Shown: one piece after another, positions 17,546 to 26,229 of the stretch
Layout of the letters: every line of letters starts with the position of its first letter
Position numbering within the stretch: position 1 is the stretch's first letter
Source: Phyllobacterium myrsinacearum
GTDB lineage: Bacteria; Pseudomonadota; Alphaproteobacteria; Rhizobiales; Rhizobiaceae
Reading direction: 5' to 3'
Length of the DNA stretch: 64,000 bases
NCBI RefSeq assembly: GCF_014138285.1
Contig: NZ_JACGXN010000001.1
Span: forward strand, 1,043,314-1,107,313
Notes under the pieces: generated by a model
What the model saw: only the letters and a program-made list of their open reading frames with translations
The model's database searches: none
Told to the model about the DNA's origin: nothing
Made by a program: the position numbers and the translations under genes

Positions 17546-18346
17546 CTATTTTACGAAAGCTTTCGTCAATCCCATTGTCCGGTCCACAATCAGGACTACG
17601 GCAAGCGTCATCAGGATCAAGAGAACTGAAACGCTTGCAACCAGCGGATCTGCCTGGCTCTCGACGTGGTGGAATAATTCCACCGGCAGTGTCGTCATTC
17701 TTGGACCTGTCAGGAACAAGGTGATGACCACTTCATCAAACGAAACGAGGAAACAGAGTGCCGTGGCGGCAACTATACCTGGCGCCATCATCGGCAGCGT
17801 CACCTTCCTGAAAACAGCCAAAGGTTTGGCGCCAAGGGATGAAGCCGCCTCTTCGCAGGCAAGATTGAGATTGCCGAGCGATACCGACAACACCCGCAAT
17901 GCATACGGGAGTGTGATCACCAGATGCCCGATGACAAGCCCGGTGAATGTTGCCAGGAATCCCATCGATGCAAAAATGATAAGAATGGCCAGCCCGAGAA
18001 CGATCGTCGGCAACAGCAGGGGCGCGGTGAACAGGTTGAACAGGAATTCCGATCCCGTGACCTTCAACCGAACAATCGCATAGGACGCAGGTATCGCGAT
18101 GATCAGCGACAGGGCCGTGACGACGGCCGCAAGACCGAGACTGGTCAGGAACGCCGACATCATCACGCTGTTTCCGAGCAGAGCCTCATACCAGCGCAAC
18201 GACCAGGAACTCGGCGGAAAGGCGAGCACCTGATCGCCGCTGAAGGAAACCGGAAATACAAGCAGCACCGGCGCCAGAAGAAAGAGAAACAAAAGGCTCA
18301 CGGTCACGCGCATGAACCAGGAGGTCGGGTTGTTTTCCATTGCCAT
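17546..18346 (-). CDS. ABC transporter permease, polyamine type (PotC-like)
   Basis: A 266-aa inner-membrane permease with about six helices and the coupling EAA loop LACEEAASSLGAKPLAVFRKVTLP (EEAAxxLG...) that contacts the ATPase. It is similar in layout to PotC/YdcV permeases that import spermidine/putrescine or related cations and 2-aminoethylphosphonate-like compounds. The ATG overlaps the stop of the upstream permease by one base (TAATG). It is the last gene of the operon; no clear terminator was seen after it. Confidence 0.92.
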   Translation of the reverse strand: MAMENNPTSWFMRVTVSLLFLFLLAPVLLVFPVSFSGDQVLAFPPSSWSLRWYEALLGNSVMMSAFLTSLGLAAVVTALSLIIAIPASYAIVRLKVTGSEFLFNLFTAPLLLPTIVLGLAILIIFASMGFLATFTGLVIGHLVITLPYALRVLSVSLGNLNLACEEAASSLGAKPLAVFRKVTLPMMAPGIVAATALCFLVSFDEVVITLFLTGPRMTTLPVELFHHVESQADPLVASVSVLLILMTLAVVLIVDRTMGLTKAFVK

Positions 18347-19230
18347 TATCCTTGATCAATCATGCGCAGCACGCGCGAATAAACGGCCAAGGCTGCTCCA
18401 AAAATGATGAGCACAAGCATCGAGAGCGTCGCGGCCAATGGCCAGTTCAACGTTACGATTGCCTGATCGTAAATCTCCGTTGCCAGCAGGAACACCCGCC
18501 CGCCACCCATGAGCTTTGGTGTAATGAAAGACGAAATGGCGAGGACAAAGCAAAGAAGGCAACCAAGAGCGATGCCGGGGAGCGTCAGGGGCAGGATAAC
18601 GCGCCAAAAGGTTCTGAATGGCGTTGCGCCCAATGTTCGGGCTGCCTCCTCGACTTTCGGGTCCAGACGGCCAAACCCCGCCATGAGCGACAGGATCATA
18701 TAGGGCATGAGAATCTCGGTAAGGCCGATAACAACGCCTGTTGTATTGAACATCATCCGCGGCGGCCGAAATCCCATGGCCGCGCTGACGTTGGCAACAG
18801 GACCTTGATCCGCCAGAAGCGCAATCCAGCCGTAGGTCCGCACCACGGCGGAGGTCAGAAGAGGCGATATGACAAGGACGGTCAAGAATGTCCGCCATAC
18901 CCCGGAAGCACGGTGGAGATAAAGCGCTATCGGGTAGCTGGCAATAAGCGTTGCAAGCGTGATCCCCAGACTGACCGCAACTGAATTCACGATCAGCTCC
19001 AGATAGAACCCGTCCTGAAGCAATCCCGTCCAGTTGGCAGCTGTAAATGTTTCGGCAATGCCCCCTCCGGGCAAGGATTCGTTGAAAGACATTCTTGCCA
19101 GATTGAGAACGGGGAGAATGAAACCGATGGCGTTCACCAATGCAATCGGCAATAGCAAGACCACAGCGATGCTGGCTGTGCTGGATGGTTTCTGTCCCCT
19201 GACAGGCAGATCGAACGTTGCTGCCGTCAT
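18346..19230 (-). CDS. ABC transporter permease, polyamine type (PotB-like)
   Basis: A 294-aa permease with an N-terminal helix, a periplasmic loop carrying NLARMSFNESLPGGG, and five further helices. The EAA loop is seen in KVEEAARTLGATPFRTFWRVILP. The PotB/YdcU-type first permease is paired with the PotC-like one downstream. Its ATG overlaps the ATPase stop by 4 bp, so the three cytoplasmic-side components are translationally coupled. The true substrate cannot be read from the sequence. Confidence 0.92.
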   Translation of the reverse strand: MTAATFDLPVRGQKPSSTASIAVVLLLPIALVNAIGFILPVLNLARMSFNESLPGGGIAETFTAANWTGLLQDGFYLELIVNSVAVSLGITLATLIASYPIALYLHRASGVWRTFLTVLVISPLLTSAVVRTYGWIALLADQGPVANVSAAMGFRPPRMMFNTTGVVIGLTEILMPYMILSLMAGFGRLDPKVEEAARTLGATPFRTFWRVILPLTLPGIALGCLLCFVLAISSFITPKLMGGGRVFLLATEIYDQAIVTLNWPLAATLSMLVLIIFGAALAVYSRVLRMIDQG

Positions 19231-20342
19231 TGGTTTGCTCCGAAGACAAACGTGTCCTCGACAGACCAGGACAGCATGGCCTGTTTACCAGGGTGGTGAT
19301 CTGCCTGAGACTTCATCGTCGATTCCTCGACAATGAACTCCGAACCATCGACATCAAAATGATACTGAATGACGTCACCGACGAACGTGATCCGCGACAG
19401 TGATGCAGCGATACGGTTTGCTGTTTCGTCCTGCCGTTCTGCCCGTGTCAGATCCCAATCGATCTGAACGCGGTGCGGACGCACCATCACCATTACGTCA
19501 CCTTGCTCCGCGGAAACAGCGGACCGGATAGTCGATGATCCAATGCGTATGCCGCCATCCGCGTTTCTGATGCCCTTGATGCGATTTGTCCGGCCGACAA
19601 AGGAAGCCACAAATGGTGTGGCGGGATGTTCATAAATTTCATGGGGCGTTCCGACCTGCTCGATAAGCCCGCCCTTCATGACCACAATACGATCACACAT
19701 GCTCAAGGCTTCTACCTGATCATGGGTCACGAAGACGGTGGTGATGCCGAGCTGCTGCTGAATATCCCGGATTTGCGTCCGCATCTCGTCGCGCAGTTTC
19801 GCATCGAGGTTCGAAAGCGGTTCATCAAGCAGCAGTATCGAGGGTTCGATGACGAGTGCGCGAGCCAATGCAACGCGCTGCTGCTGTCCACCCGAAAGTT
19901 CCCGCGGTTTGCGTCCGGCAAGATGTTCGAGCTGAACCATACCGAGTGCCTTGGTGACTTTCACACCAATCTCTGCACGCGACAGACCACGCATTTCCAA
20001 CCCGAAGGCCACGTTCCTGGCCACAGTCATATGCGGGAAAAGCGCATAACTTTGAAAGACCAGACCCATATCGCGGCCATGCGGGGCGATATGGGTTACG
20101 TCGCGACCGCCAACCGCAATCTTGCCGGCTGTGGGAGAGATAAGGCCAGCGATCATGCGCAGTGTCGTCGTCTTGCCACAGCCGGAAGGTCCGAGCAACG
20201 CAATGAGCTCACCCTTCCGGACCTCGAGGTTCAGATTGGAAATGACTTCAATCAGACCGTACTTCTTGTTGACGCCTTCGAGACAAAGATAAGGGTCTTT
20301 GACCGTTTCAACGCCGCTGCCTTTGATGGTTTGATGCATCAT
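19227..20342 (-). CDS. ABC transporter ATP-binding protein, polyamine type (PotA-like)
   Basis: A 371-aa ATPase with all nucleotide-binding motifs: Walker A GPSGCGKTT, Q-loop LVFQSYALFPHMTV, signature LSGGQQQR, Walker B ILLLDEPLSNLD and H-loop VTHDQ. A C-terminal TOBE-type regulatory domain (about residues 270-371) is present, as in PotA/FbpC/UgpC importers. The start at 20342 is supported by GGAGGCTAG directly upstream; the frame stays open further but would overlap the binding-protein gene. Confidence 0.94.
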   Translation of the reverse strand: MMHQTIKGSGVETVKDPYLCLEGVNKKYGLIEVISNLNLEVRKGELIALLGPSGCGKTTTLRMIAGLISPTAGKIAVGGRDVTHIAPHGRDMGLVFQSYALFPHMTVARNVAFGLEMRGLSRAEIGVKVTKALGMVQLEHLAGRKPRELSGGQQQRVALARALVIEPSILLLDEPLSNLDAKLRDEMRTQIRDIQQQLGITTVFVTHDQVEALSMCDRIVVMKGGLIEQVGTPHEIYEHPATPFVASFVGRTNRIKGIRNADGGIRIGSSTIRSAVSAEQGDVMVMVRPHRVQIDWDLTRAERQDETANRIAASLSRITFVGDVIQYHFDVDGSEFIVEESTMKSQADHHPGKQAMLSWSVEDTFVFGANQ

Positions 20343-20374
20343 TCTAGCCTCCAAATTTTCTCTGCTGACAGGGC

Positions 20375-21415
20375 TTAGCGGCTGAGCGGAATGATGCGGC
20401 GGCGCCATTGCTCGGTGATGTTATCCCGGATTTTTGCCACGGCCAGCCAATCGATATCGATCATCTTATCCATATCGCCTGCTGCTGTGCGCTCGATTGC
20501 CTCCTTGGCAACAACTGTCTTTGAGTTTGTCGGCGCATAAAACATTTCGCTGGTAAACGCTGCCTGGGCCTCAGGGCTGAGCGCGTAATCAATAAATTTT
20601 TTCGCCGCGTCACCAGCCGGAGCATTTTTCACGAGATTGATTGTGTTGATTTGAAATCCGCTACCCTCCTCGGGCAATGCGACGCCCAGCTTCCCGCCAG
20701 ACGTCTGTGCGTAGATCTGCGCGCGGGCATTCCAGCCGATGCCCAAGGCTGCTTGTCCATTGGCAATAGGCGCATAGACATCCGGCTTGGGTTCCCAGGT
20801 CTGTACGCCGGGAGCAAGCTCACCGATTTTGGCGATGCCCGCCGCAAGATCAGTCTTGTAATCAGTGCCACCAGCGAGTTTGTTCGAAATGATGGTAAAC
20901 GTCGTGCCCTGAATATCCGGGACCGAGGGGATGATCAGCTTGCCTTCATACTGCTTGTCCCAAAGCACGTTCCAGGACTTTGGCACCTGTTTGACCTGAT
21001 CTGTGTTGTAGATCAGAACCAGATTGTCGAAGGTAACGCCAACCCCGGCAACACCCTCCGCACGTGCATTGGGGTAAAGATCCTTGACGTTTGACGAGAC
21101 GCTCTCATCGATCTTGTCAAAAATGCCCTCGTCCGCTCCAGCCTTGGCCACGCTTACATCAAGAATGGCCACATCAATTTGCGGACTGCTCTTTTGCGCG
21201 CGCAATGTGCCAAGCATCTGAGCCGAATTAGGCATGCCGTAAAACTGTACGGTAATATCCGGGTATTTTTTCATAAATGGCTCAACAACGGCCTTGGTAT
21301 AGTGGTCCTGAAATATCCCGCTATAGGCCGTCAGTGTCACTGTCTCCGCAGAGGCACTGGACAATGCGGCGATAGTCAGCACTGAAACAGCCATTGAAAG
21401 TTTTACAAACATCAT
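20375..21415 (-). CDS. Periplasmic substrate-binding protein of the polyamine-type ABC transporter
   Basis: A 346-aa type-2 periplasmic binding protein (bacterial extracellular solute-binding family 1/PotD-like). It has a signal peptide (FVKLSMAVSVLTIAALSSASA) and the segments YSGIFQDHYTKAVVEPFMKKYPDI, GVTFDNLVLIYNTD and NAPAGDAAKKFIDYALSPEAQ. ATG at 21415 follows AGGGAACG; a second ATG at 21412 is equivalent. It lies 35 bp after the RraA-like gene and 32 bp before the ATPase gene. Polyamines, or an amino-acid- or phosphonate-related compound, are possible ligands; the linked amidase suggests an amide-bearing or deaminated substrate, which is inference. Confidence 0.92.
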   Translation of the reverse strand: MMFVKLSMAVSVLTIAALSSASAETVTLTAYSGIFQDHYTKAVVEPFMKKYPDITVQFYGMPNSAQMLGTLRAQKSSPQIDVAILDVSVAKAGADEGIFDKIDESVSSNVKDLYPNARAEGVAGVGVTFDNLVLIYNTDQVKQVPKSWNVLWDKQYEGKLIIPSVPDIQGTTFTIISNKLAGGTDYKTDLAAGIAKIGELAPGVQTWEPKPDVYAPIANGQAALGIGWNARAQIYAQTSGGKLGVALPEEGSGFQINTINLVKNAPAGDAAKKFIDYALSPEAQAAFTSEMFYAPTNSKTVVAKEAIERTAAGDMDKMIDIDWLAVAKIRDNITEQWRRRIIPLSR

Positions 21416-21450
21416 CTCGTTCCCTGTTTTTTTGAGTTGATTGTTATCGA

Positions 21451-22122
21451 TCAAGCGACCTGCCGCTTTTGACCCTCCACGATTTTCGTTGCTCCCGAAA
21501 TGTCGGGAAGAAATTCACCGTTGCGCAGGCGCTCGAGCAACACGATTTCGTTTTCCTGCATGCCGAGTGCTTTTTCAGTCGCCGCCTGCGCCTGAGAAGG
21601 TGACAACACAACGACACCGCTCTCATCGGCAATGATTGCATCACCTGGCCTGATAACCTGACCGCCGACTGTGACCGGGACGTTAATCGCGCCCTCCAAA
21701 CCCAAAATTTTTGTCGTTATCGGTGACGGTCCGCGGCACCACATCGGCATTTCAACCTTGCGGATTTCAGAGAAATCCGTCGCAGGTCCATCAATCACCG
21801 CGCCGACAATACCCGCCAGTTTCATGGCGTGGGTAACGACACCACCCCAACAGGCATGGCGATCGTCACCACAGCGCTCGATAGCGACGAAATCACCCGG
21901 ACGCACCAGCTTGGTCAGGTAATGCAGAATCGTTGAGTCCGCGTGGGGAAGACGAACCGTAACGGCGGTCCCCGCTACGCGCTTTTCCGGCAGGACAGCG
22001 CGGATTTCCCGGTCGATAAAACCCGAATGCAGAAAATGACCGATCGTCGCCGTCTCGACCCGCTCCATCAGTTTGATCAGATCCGCATCGATCTGGTGTG
22101 GCATTTCATTGACTTCAAACAT
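21451..22122 (-). CDS. RraA / HMG-aldolase family protein with an altered active-site Arg
   Basis: A 223-aa member of the RraA-like fold shared by 4-hydroxy-4-methyl-2-oxoglutarate aldolases and the RNase E regulator RraA. Conserved parts are GTAVTVRLPHADST, RPGDFVAIE, GIVGAVIDGPATDFSEI and RPGDAIIADESGVVV. The class II aldolases carry an Arg-Asp-x-x-Glu/Asp motif after the DG; here the Arg position is Thr (T-D-F-S-E, about residues 110-114), while the metal-binding Asp and Glu remain. Aldolase activity is therefore uncertain. ATG at 22122 has AGGCAGG upstream. It lies 10 bp after the amidase and upstream of the binding-protein gene, in the same operon. Confidence 0.88.
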   Translation of the reverse strand: MFEVNEMPHQIDADLIKLMERVETATIGHFLHSGFIDREIRAVLPEKRVAGTAVTVRLPHADSTILHYLTKLVRPGDFVAIERCGDDRHACWGGVVTHAMKLAGIVGAVIDGPATDFSEIRKVEMPMWCRGPSPITTKILGLEGAINVPVTVGGQVIRPGDAIIADESGVVVLSPSQAQAATEKALGMQENEIVLLERLRNGEFLPDISGATKIVEGQKRQVA

Positions 22123-22132
22123 GACCTGCCTC

Positions 22133-22942
22133 TCAAATAACGTGATGGCTGGCGACAGGAACATCACCGCGCACTTTGGCGACGTAGCTCAGGTCGAGCT
22201 TGGAGCTGGTGGTACCGACACCATCGGAGCACTGCGCTACAATATGCCCCCACGGATCGATGACCATCGAATGACCCCAGCACCATTTGCGTCCCTCGGA
22301 ATTCGAAAGCGTCTGGCCAACGGCAAGGAAGTAGGTCTGCGTTTCAATCGCGCGGGCACGGGCGAGCACCTCCCAATGATCCTTGCCGGTCATGAGTGTA
22401 AAAGCGGCCGGGAGGACAATGACTTCGGCACCTTCATCGCGCAGCTTGCGGAACAGTTCAGGGAAGCGGACGTCGTAGCAGATGGCACAACCGACTTTGG
22501 TATTGCCTACCTGATATGTCACAATCTCCTCACCACGGCTGATCGTATCAGACTCGCGGTAGACCATGCCGCCGGGCGTATCCACGTCGAACAGATGGAT
22601 CTTGCGATACTTTGCAAGTTCCTTGCCGTCCGGACCGAAGACAATAGTGGTGTTGTAATACTTGTTGCCGTCCTGTTCGACGACGCTGCCAGCGTGAATG
22701 GTGACCTTGTGCTGTGCGGCGAGACCCGCCATCAAGCGATAGCCATCGCCATCCGGGAATGTCTCGCCATTGGCGTAAATATTCTCCCGCCCTTCGCCAA
22801 GAAATGCATAATATTCGGGCAGCACAACGAGATCAGGTGACTCGTTTTCGACGGCTTCGTTGATCAGCCGCGCCGCTGTTTCAAGATTGGCAGCCTTGCT
22901 ATCCTGTGAGTTCATTTGGATCAGACTTACTTTCACGCTCAT
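22133..22942 (-). CDS. Carbon-nitrogen hydrolase (Nit1/Nit2, omega-amidase-like)
   Basis: A 269-aa nitrilase-superfamily amidase with the complete Glu-Lys-Cys triad: LPEYYAF (Glu43), YRKIHLFDVD (Lys near 112) and GCAICYDVRFPEL (Cys near 153). HWEVLARARAIETQTY is characteristic of the Nit1/Nit2 branch, whose members hydrolyse deaminated glutathione, 2-oxoglutaramate or 2-oxosuccinamate. It heads the transport operon. The logical role is to hydrolyse the amide of an imported compound, with the RraA-like protein acting on a resulting oxo-acid; this pathway is inferred. A 21-bp dyad lies 70-90 bp upstream of the ATG. Confidence 0.92.
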   Translation of the reverse strand: MSVKVSLIQMNSQDSKAANLETAARLINEAVENESPDLVVLPEYYAFLGEGRENIYANGETFPDGDGYRLMAGLAAQHKVTIHAGSVVEQDGNKYYNTTIVFGPDGKELAKYRKIHLFDVDTPGGMVYRESDTISRGEEIVTYQVGNTKVGCAICYDVRFPELFRKLRDEGAEVIVLPAAFTLMTGKDHWEVLARARAIETQTYFLAVGQTLSNSEGRKWCWGHSMVIDPWGHIVAQCSDGVGTTSSKLDLSYVAKVRGDVPVASHHVI

Positions 22943-23012
22943 TCCTCCATTTTCGATGGATGGATCGTGCGGAAAATATTAGCTTCAGACAAACTCGAAA
23001 TACTTGAGCAGT

Positions 23013-23033
23013 CCTATAGAATTTTCTTATAGG
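23013..23033. promoter_or_regulatory. Candidate LysR operator upstream of the amidase operon
   Basis: A perfect 6-bp inverted repeat (CCTATA and TATAGG) is separated by 9 bp of AT-rich DNA. It contains a T-N11-A core, as LysR boxes do. It lies in the 104-bp gap between the LysR gene and the amidase gene, centred about 80 bp before the amidase ATG, close to the usual activation-site distance. Confidence 0.55.
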
Positions 23034-23046
23034 CCAGACTTGGATC

Positions 23047-23937
23047 TCAGGCGTCCGCCATGCAAAGCGATACTTCAGCTGCCATCTGGGCGATGATCGA
23101 CGGAAGCAAGCTGTCCGGATGATCCGCGTAAACGGCATGAAACGTAAGCGGGTGGAACACAGGCGTAACGTCAAGAATCTCCAATGCACCGGTATCGACA
23201 TATTCTCCGAGAATGACCCGGGGCAAAGGTGCGATTCCGAGACCATCTTTGGCAAGGCGCATGATGGTAGCCAGCGAGTTCGAGTTGGAAATCGTGGGTG
23301 GCTCAAGCCCTGCTTCGCGAAACTGCTGCAGCAAACCGTGATGTGGAACGCTGCCTTTGGAAAAGGCCAACAGGGGATAGCTTGCAATATCCGCAAGTGT
23401 CAGTGGTTTTCCCGCCAATCCGTATTTCGGACTTGCTACCCATACACAACGATAGGTTCCGAGATCTATATTCACCAAACCATGATCGAGTGCCGGTCCC
23501 ATGATCATAGCCAGATCAATTTTCCGCTCGATGATTTCCCGCGCCATATTGAGACTTGTATCAACATTCAGGTCAATCGCGATTCCCGGATACCGCTCCT
23601 GCACTCGTTCAACAAGACGCGGCAGAAACGAATGTACGATAGAATCAATCGTGCCTATGCTGACCGAACCTTTGAGGCTTGTGGGATCGGCAATTGCTTC
23701 GCGAAACTCGCTGACAGCTTTGACGATGTCTTCTGCTTTCGAGACAGCCTGCTGTCCAACGGGCGTTAATTTGACCGTGCGCATATCGCGATCGAACAAC
23801 TGTACGCCAAGTTCACGTTCCAAGGTCGCGATACGGTTGGAAATCGAGGCTTGAGTTGTGTTCAGTTTTTCTGCTGCGGCACTAAAACTGCCCAGGCGAA
23901 CAATCCAAAGAAAAGTTTCTACAAAACGCAGGTTCAT
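23047..23937 (-). CDS. LysR-type transcriptional regulator
   Basis: A 296-aa protein with an N-terminal winged helix (FVETFLWIVRLGSFSAAAEK...TTQASISNRIATLE) and a C-terminal effector-binding domain. Translation is placed at ATG 23937, where the LysR consensus 'MNLRFVETF' begins; upstream in-frame codons lack family similarity. It is in tandem with, not divergent from, the amidase-RraA-ABC operon it presumably controls. It likely senses the imported substrate or a breakdown product. Confidence 0.92.
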   Translation of the reverse strand: MNLRFVETFLWIVRLGSFSAAAEKLNTTQASISNRIATLERELGVQLFDRDMRTVKLTPVGQQAVSKAEDIVKAVSEFREAIADPTSLKGSVSIGTIDSIVHSFLPRLVERVQERYPGIAIDLNVDTSLNMAREIIERKIDLAMIMGPALDHGLVNIDLGTYRCVWVASPKYGLAGKPLTLADIASYPLLAFSKGSVPHHGLLQQFREAGLEPPTISNSNSLATIMRLAKDGLGIAPLPRVILGEYVDTGALEILDVTPVFHPLTFHAVYADHPDSLLPSIIAQMAAEVSLCMADA

Positions 23938-24314
23938 GTGATGCCCCTTTTTTTGGAGCCATCTTCCTGCAAAATAATATCGATGCCAATGCATAATGCT
24001 CAACATTGGCAAACGAGATCCCGGCCGATAAAGGGAAGCGATTGGTTTAAAGCACCAAAGAAACGCCAGCAGATGCCCGCGAAAATGATGGCTCTGGAGA
24101 AACCGACACCGTCCCTCCTCTGGGGATGCCCTGAATCACCGGTCATTCATTTGCCGTTCAGTTCAAACTGTCACCACGCCGGTGGAAACATCAGGACTGG
24201 TTTGAAATAGTTCAATGCTCCGAGGTTGCGCTCCCGCAGTGCGGATCTGATGTCGCGTCGTTCTCGGCATATGTTGTCCCTTGGATGATGCACAGCACCC
24301 ACTTGGAATGGTCG
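23938..24314. other. Intergenic region, no gene recognised
   Basis: It holds the presumed promoter of the minus-strand LysR gene. Short open frames occur on both strands but none shows a ribosome site plus family similarity. No dyad or terminator stands out. Confidence 0.5.
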
Positions 24315-24554
24315 CTACGAACGGCCCGCTTCCGGATCGCGAACCTTATAAAGGGCCTCTATCATGTAATCGGCAATGTCATCGTCAATCGCCTCCTTGA
24401 TTTCTGCTTCGTCGAAGCCCGCTGCCTTTGCATCAGCAAGAAACGCGCTCGCAAGCTCCTCCCCTTTCTCTTCCACATTATCAAGCGCGTAAGGACGGAC
24501 GTTCTGTGCAACCCAAGTCTTTGCGAACGCCAATGCTGGTCCGAGTGTATTCAT
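24315..24554 (-). CDS. Small acidic hypothetical protein
   Basis: A 79-aa acidic protein, predicted mostly helical (EEKGEELASAFLADAKAAGF, then EAEIKEAIDDDIADYMIEAL). GGAGAG lies 8 bp before the ATG, which supports translation. The composition and the 'Trp...Asn-Val...Ala-x-x-x-Gly' layout resemble small DUF768-type proteins common in Mesorhizobium and relatives, but the match is only by eye. No function can be assigned. It is a single gene, with about 390 bp of unassigned DNA between its start and the tRNA. Confidence 0.65.
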   Translation of the reverse strand: MNTLGPALAFAKTWVAQNVRPYALDNVEEKGEELASAFLADAKAAGFDEAEIKEAIDDDIADYMIEALYKVRDPEAGRS

Positions 24555-24946
24555 GAGATATTCTCTCCGATTGAACGCGGTTCTCGTCCCTTTCTATACC
24601 TGCAAATTCGATATTGTCAGAGAGGGATTCGACTTTATCGTTCGTGGCAGTGACAATCTGGAGGATTCCAGCCTCATCGCGAGAAGGCTCCTCCCGCCAG
24701 CATGTCGTACCGAAAATCCGGACCTTTCTTGATTTCTTCGTTGAGGAATCCGTTACAAATGAATGTACGCTTTCACGCTTGTCGTGAACGAGGTCAGGCC
24801 GGGTCATCTATGAAATGAAGAGGCCCCGGATACGCGGCGCGAAGCCGGCGCAAACATTTCTTTCAGCCGGGTGCAAAATTCGCCATTGAAGCCAAAGGCC
24901 GCATCGGTTAGAACCGCTTCGCGCATGCGAGCTATCGCAGCCCCAT
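24555..24946. other. Intergenic region before tRNA-Arg, nothing recognised
   Basis: About 390 bp without a convincing gene. A 108-codon minus-strand frame that reads through the start of the small acidic gene lacks a ribosome site and looks like chance. It presumably contains the promoters of the tRNA (plus) and the acidic protein gene (minus). Confidence 0.45.
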
Positions 24947-25023
<77 letters not shown>

Positions 25024-25086
25024 TCAACAGTTTAAAAGTTATGTTATTTCCCCTCGTCAACGTTCAGGCGCGTTGAAAATTTAAAC

Positions 25087-25269
25087 ATGAACATGCCCGG
25101 AAACATGCACTCCGATTCCGTACAGCATTTCATGATTTGTTCTGGCCAAAGGTTGCTATCGTCTCTGGAACCCAATCAGGATGTCATCAGCCGTATTGCT
25201 GATTATCCCATCAATCATATCGGCGACTTGTTGCCCTGGAATAGGAAGATGCACAGCGAACACCTTTAG
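25087..25269 (+). pseudogene. IS66-family transposase C-terminal remnant
   Basis: A 60-codon open frame whose second half (about 25174-25242) reads DVISRIADYPINHIGDLLPW, matching the hallmark end of IS66 TnpC transposases (...DVLxRIADHPINRIDELLPWN...). The rest of the transposase (several hundred residues) and the tnpA/tnpB partners are absent, so this is a decayed fragment. Residues before it (about 1-26) show no similarity that can be read. The rest of the 340-bp gap between the tRNA and map holds nothing else recognisable. Confidence 0.55.
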
Positions 25270-25362
25270 GTGGACGGTGTGACGTCGTGAACGCGACAAT
25301 TGCAATCGTCCGCGTATGTCTTATCCTGACAAGCCATTCAGCAAAGCACAGAGATCGATAAA

Positions 25363-26112
25363 ATGACAATTTCCAACGAAGACGAATTGATGCGGCTGCA
25401 GGAAATTGGGCGGATTGTCGCCAACACGCTTGAAGCTATGGCTAAGGCGCTCGAGCCGGGAATAACAACGGCTGAGCTCGACATGATCGGCCGCAAGCTT
25501 CTTGAGCAAGCAGGGGCCCGGTCGGGCCCAGAAATGTGTTATGGCTTTCCCGGCGCAACATGCATCAGCGTGAATGAAGAAATTGCTCATGGCATTCCTG
25601 GCGATCGTCAAGTTGTTGCAGGTGATCTCGTCAATATTGATGTCTCTGCCGAGAAGGCCGGTATTTTCGCCGATACTGGAGCATCTTTCGCCGTGCCGCC
25701 GATATCGCGTACAATCGATCGGCTTTGCCGTGACGGAAGACGGGCTATGTGGACCGGAATTAGACAAGTCGGAGCGGGCAAGCCACTCGCGGCCGTTGGA
25801 CAGGCAGTGGGGGACTTTGCGCGTAAAAATCGCTACACACTCGTCAGGAATCTGTGCAGTCACGGGGTAGGACATACCTTGCATGAAGAACCTGAAGAGA
25901 TCGCCACATGGCCTGACAGCTCAGAACAAAGAATCATGAATGAGGGGCTGGTGTTTACCATCGAACCTTTCCTTTCTATGGGAGCGGATCTGGCCAGGGA
26001 CGGCGATGATTCCTGGACATTGTTCTCCGAACCAAGCGCGCCAACGGTGCAGTATGAACACACCGTCGTGGCTACCCGCCACGGGCCGCTCGTGGTCACT
26101 TTACCTGGATGA
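25363..26112 (+). CDS. map: Methionine aminopeptidase, type I
   Basis: A 249-aa cytosolic metallopeptidase removing the N-terminal Met from nascent proteins. All five metal ligands of the pita-bread fold are visible: NIDVSAEKAGIFADTG (two Asp), SHGVGHTLHEEP (His), FTIEPF (Glu) and VQYEHTVV (Glu). There is no N-terminal zinc-finger extension, so it is the short type Ia form. The substrate-pocket region is conventional. It stands alone after the tRNA and IS remnant, so it is more likely an additional copy (alphaproteobacteria often carry two) than the essential one; that is inference. Confidence 0.93.
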   Translation: MTISNEDELMRLQEIGRIVANTLEAMAKALEPGITTAELDMIGRKLLEQAGARSGPEMCYGFPGATCISVNEEIAHGIPGDRQVVAGDLVNIDVSAEKAGIFADTGASFAVPPISRTIDRLCRDGRRAMWTGIRQVGAGKPLAAVGQAVGDFARKNRYTLVRNLCSHGVGHTLHEEPEEIATWPDSSEQRIMNEGLVFTIEPFLSMGADLARDGDDSWTLFSEPSAPTVQYEHTVVATRHGPLVVTLPG

Positions 26113-26229
26113 GCTTAACAGCAGCAGGAGCATGTCCTTTGAACTGCTGCAAAAACTATCTCAAGCACGGAATGTCGGATTCCCGTTCAACCAATCGTCT
26201 TCAAAACAGATGAGCCATGGAGAACAGCG

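Noticed and set aside
18340..19249. Alternative long frames over the PotB-like permease on both strands
   Set aside because: Only the 18346-19230 frame gives membrane helices and the EAA loop.
24481..24807. 108-codon minus-strand frame overlapping the small acidic gene
   Set aside because: The smaller frame at 24315-24554 has the ribosome site; this one has none and a disordered composition.
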